Of a DNA stretch of 14,806 nucleotides, positions 13,234 through 14,806 are shown one piece after another. Position 1 is the first letter of the stretch, and each line of letters starts with the position of its first letter. Both the position numbers and the translations under genes were made by a program. The stretch spans positions 1 to 14,806 of the forward strand of contig USSA01000068.1 of the NCBI GenBank assembly GCA_900557255.1, given 5' to 3'. The notes beneath the pieces are model-generated. The model did not search any database, had not been told where the DNA came from, and saw only the letters and a list, made by a program, of their open reading frames with translations. The DNA comes from an uncultured Prevotella sp. Its GTDB lineage: Bacteria; Bacteroidota; Bacteroidia; Bacteroidales; Bacteroidaceae.

Positions 13234-14172
13234 TATCCACAAGGTGTTACCTGGTGTTCCGATATAAGCACCGCCATCCGAAGAAGAGAACTGGAGAACG
13301 AGATGAGTAGGCGTTTCATCGGCAGCAGCCCATCCCACTTCTCTTACAAGCACACTCTTACCCTTACTGTTGCGGGCATAATCGGTAGAACGGAGTCCCA
13401 TCGTTGCGGCATGATAGCCAGCCATTTGACGGATATCACCATAGTGGATAGTATAGGTTGCATCTTCCACCCATCCATTCGTACTCTTGCCGTATCTTAC
13501 CACCATCGTACCCACTCGCTTGGCAGTGATGTTACCCTTGGCATCCTCGTGACGCTTCTGAAGATAGAGCACCACGATGGCATGGTCTCTTCCTGCCACT
13601 GTAGAGGCACCACTGAATCCATTCTGCTTGATTCGGTTGGCAACATTAGGAAGGTAGGTCTTGTAATCGAAACGCAGAGCCTTAGGACGTGCCGTAAACG
13701 GAATGCCCCAGTTGATGGCCTTCGGACCATCCTTGGTACTAGTAATCGGTTCACGAACATCTCCCAGGAAAAGGGAACCGGCTGCAAGTACCTTGATATT
13801 GATAAGTCCCAACACCTTTACCTTTTCTATATGAGTCTCCAGTTTGGCGCAATGCCCACTGCCGTGCCTGTCACGAAAAACCGAATTATTGGTCTTGTAA
13901 ATGCCGGAAACATGCGCCAAGACATTGGATGAGCCCCAAGGAGACCCACCCTTATTGGTATAAGGAGTATTACCCTGGATAGTCATATTAGGTCCTACGG
14001 CATAAATGGTTTTCTGATTACCACCAATGATAGCCGACTCTTTGATATTTCTGATTACCCAGTAGTCCATATTTCCATATTTCAGAGGAACCACTTTTTT
14101 CTGTCCCTGCATAGGAAGACATGACAAAATAGCAAGCGCTAATGCAATGCCGAAAATTACCTGTTTTTTCAT
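13210..14172 (-). CDS. Exported PCMD-domain protein
   Basis: Exported protein of 320 residues carrying a PCMD (putative carbohydrate metabolism) domain, a Bacteroidetes family of poorly known role often linked to glycan use. The signal sequence is MKKQVIFGIALALAILSCLPMQG. Cleavage before Q24 is likely, but ILSC at 15-18 could be a relaxed lipobox, so a lipoprotein is possible. Family-like segments are RDRHGSGHCAKLET (100-113), AAGSLFLGDV (130-139), NWGIPFTARPKALRFDYKTY (154-173), DHAIVVLYLQKR in the middle, and the ending FSSSDGGAYIG to LWIDNVSLVY (295-320). The domain fills almost the whole mature protein, without the N-terminal Ig-like part seen in longer relatives. Its last codons and stop lie in a threefold 22-nt repeat. 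It starts from its own promoter and may lead a unit with the barrel gene and eptA. Confidence 0.78.
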   Translation of the reverse strand: MKKQVIFGIALALAILSCLPMQGQKKVVPLKYGNMDYWVIRNIKESAIIGGNQKTIYAVGPNMTIQGNTPYTNKGGSPWGSSNVLAHVSGIYKTNNSVFRDRHGSGHCAKLETHIEKVKVLGLINIKVLAAGSLFLGDVREPITSTKDGPKAINWGIPFTARPKALRFDYKTYLPNVANRIKQNGFSGASTVAGRDHAIVVLYLQKRHEDAKGNITAKRVGTMVVRYGKSTNGWVEDATYTIHYGDIRQMAGYHAATMGLRSTDYARNSKGKSVLVREVGWAAADETPTHLVLQFSSSDGGAYIGTPGNTLWIDNVSLVY

Positions 14173-14201
14173 ATCTATTGCTTTAATATTTCTAGATACT
14201 G

Positions 14202-14209
14202 CAAAGATA
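14202..14209 (-). promoter_or_regulatory. -7 element of the PCMD gene
   Basis: TATCTTTG on the minus strand (14209 to 14202) fits the consensus exactly, about 30 bases before the ATG at 14172. No TTTG is visible at the -33 distance. Confidence 0.65.
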
Positions 14210-14311
14210 GAAAAATTTTTCGTACTTTCAGGTTTTCAGGGTACTAAAGAGTGAATTATTAAGAAATAATAATATATTTAGGGGATTTTAATCGAAGAAA
14301 AACAAAAAAGC

Positions 14312-14359
14312 CCTGCAAGAGCAAAAGCTTGGGATAGTTAAAGCTTTTGCCCTTACAGG
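14312..14359 (-). terminator. Terminator of rfbB
   Basis: GCAAAAGCTT (14321-14330) and AAGCTTTTGC (14341-14350) form a perfect 10-bp stem with a 10-nt loop. It extends outward through CCTG/CAGG (14312-14315 with 14356-14359) with two single mismatches. On the minus strand CTTTTTTGTTTTTC follows, a good T tract. It begins 7 bases after the rfbB stop. Confidence 0.9.
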
Positions 14360-14366
14360 ACGTCTA

Positions 14367-14806
14367 TTAACGGTTAGAATACATGTTGTCGTAGTACTTC
14401 TGGTAATCGCCAGAGGTTACATTGTCCATCCATTCCTGATTATCGAGATACCATTTTACGGTCTCCTCGATTCCCTCCTCAAACTGGAGTGATGGCTCCC
14501 AACCGAGTTCCTTCTGAAGCTTGCGAGAGTCGATGGCATAACGCATATCGTGACCCTTTCTATCGGTTACGTAGGTGATGAGGTCCATATCCTCGTCTTC
14601 CTTTCTGCCGAGCAGTCTATCAACGGTCTTGATGACCACCTTGATGATGTCGATGTTCTTCCACTCATTGAAACCGCCGATGTTGTAGGTCTCGGCAATC
14701 TTACCCTTGTGGAAAATCATATCGATGGCACGGGCATGATCTACTACATATAACCAGTCGCGCACATTCTCACCCTTACCATATACTGGCAATGGCTTGC
14801 GATGAC
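14367..14806 (-). CDS. rfbB: dTDP-glucose 4,6-dehydratase, C-terminal part
   Basis: Cytoplasmic NAD-dependent enzyme that converts dTDP-glucose to dTDP-4-keto-6-deoxyglucose, the second step of dTDP-L-rhamnose and related sugars for O-antigen or capsule. Only the last about 146 residues are in the window; the Rossmann domain and catalytic Tyr-x-x-x-Lys lie to the right. The visible part begins HRKPLPVYGKGENVRDWLYV, the family's nucleotide-sugar binding segment. It continues through DHARAID, TYNIGGFNEWKNIDI and the C-terminal VTDRKGHDMRYAIDSRKLQKELGW, which is highly diagnostic of RmlB. A TTG at 14792 could be misread as a start codon, but the frame continues to the window edge, so the gene is cut there. 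Partners such as rfbA, rfbC or rfbD would be expected outside. A strong terminator closes it on the left. Confidence 0.95.
   Translation of the reverse strand, partial: HRKPLPVYGKGENVRDWLYVVDHARAIDMIFHKGKIAETYNIGGFNEWKNIDIIKVVIKTVDRLLGRKEDEDMDLITYVTDRKGHDMRYAIDSRKLQKELGWEPSLQFEEGIEETVKWYLDNQEWMDNVTSGDYQKYYDNMYSNR

Noticed and set aside
14790..14792. TTG as a start codon for the right-edge gene
   Set aside because: The frame continues upstream with HRKPL, matching the interior of RmlB. The gene is simply cut by the window edge.

Overview
The window looks like ordinary chromosome of a Bacteroidales bacterium, most likely Prevotellaceae (Prevotella/Segatella type). This rests on sequence and family knowledge, not on a search. 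The clues are promoters of the Bacteroidetes form (TTTG, about 19-21 nt, then TAnnTTTG), AT-rich leaders without Shine-Dalgarno sequences, and Bacteroidetes-typical families: a TonB-receptor-like barrel with a carboxypeptidase-regulatory-like domain, a PCMD-domain protein, a short MenE and a GNAT-nitrilase fusion. No transposase, integrase, tRNA, rRNA, CRISPR array or phage gene was seen.

Layout. Positions 1-971 (+): the 3' part of pth (peptidyl-tRNA hydrolase) and an Hsp15-like S4 protein, closed by a strong terminator. 972-1300: a 329-base gap with a plus-strand promoter for a small outer-membrane barrel gene (1301-1894, own terminator) and a possible minus-strand promoter facing the terminator. 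2049-4994 (-): a 981-residue outer-membrane barrel protein with a Gly/Arg/Pro-rich tail. It is divergent from aroB (5230-6276, +) across a region holding a direct repeat and a dyad. 6310-9999 (-): a co-directional run of GNAT-nitrilase, menC and menE, with menC and menE overlapping by 4 bp. 10148-14172 (-): PCMD protein, 16-strand-type surface-antigen barrel and EptA-like phosphoethanolamine transferase, with gaps of 84 and 71 bp, possibly one envelope transcription unit. 14367 to the right edge (-): the C-terminal part of RmlB/RfbB with a good terminator.

Functionally the window mixes housekeeping (translation quality control, shikimate and menaquinone synthesis) with envelope biology (three outer-membrane barrels, lipid A modification, dTDP-sugar synthesis, an exported PCMD protein). 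I see no clear new defence or mobile system. The points most worth checking are regulatory or architectural: the repeat and dyad upstream of the large barrel gene, a perfect 12-bp inverted repeat abutting the GNAT-nitrilase promoter, a threefold 22-nt repeat that duplicates the 3' end of the PCMD gene, the linkage of a nitrilase fusion to menC-menE, and a possible short antisense RNA near position 1000.
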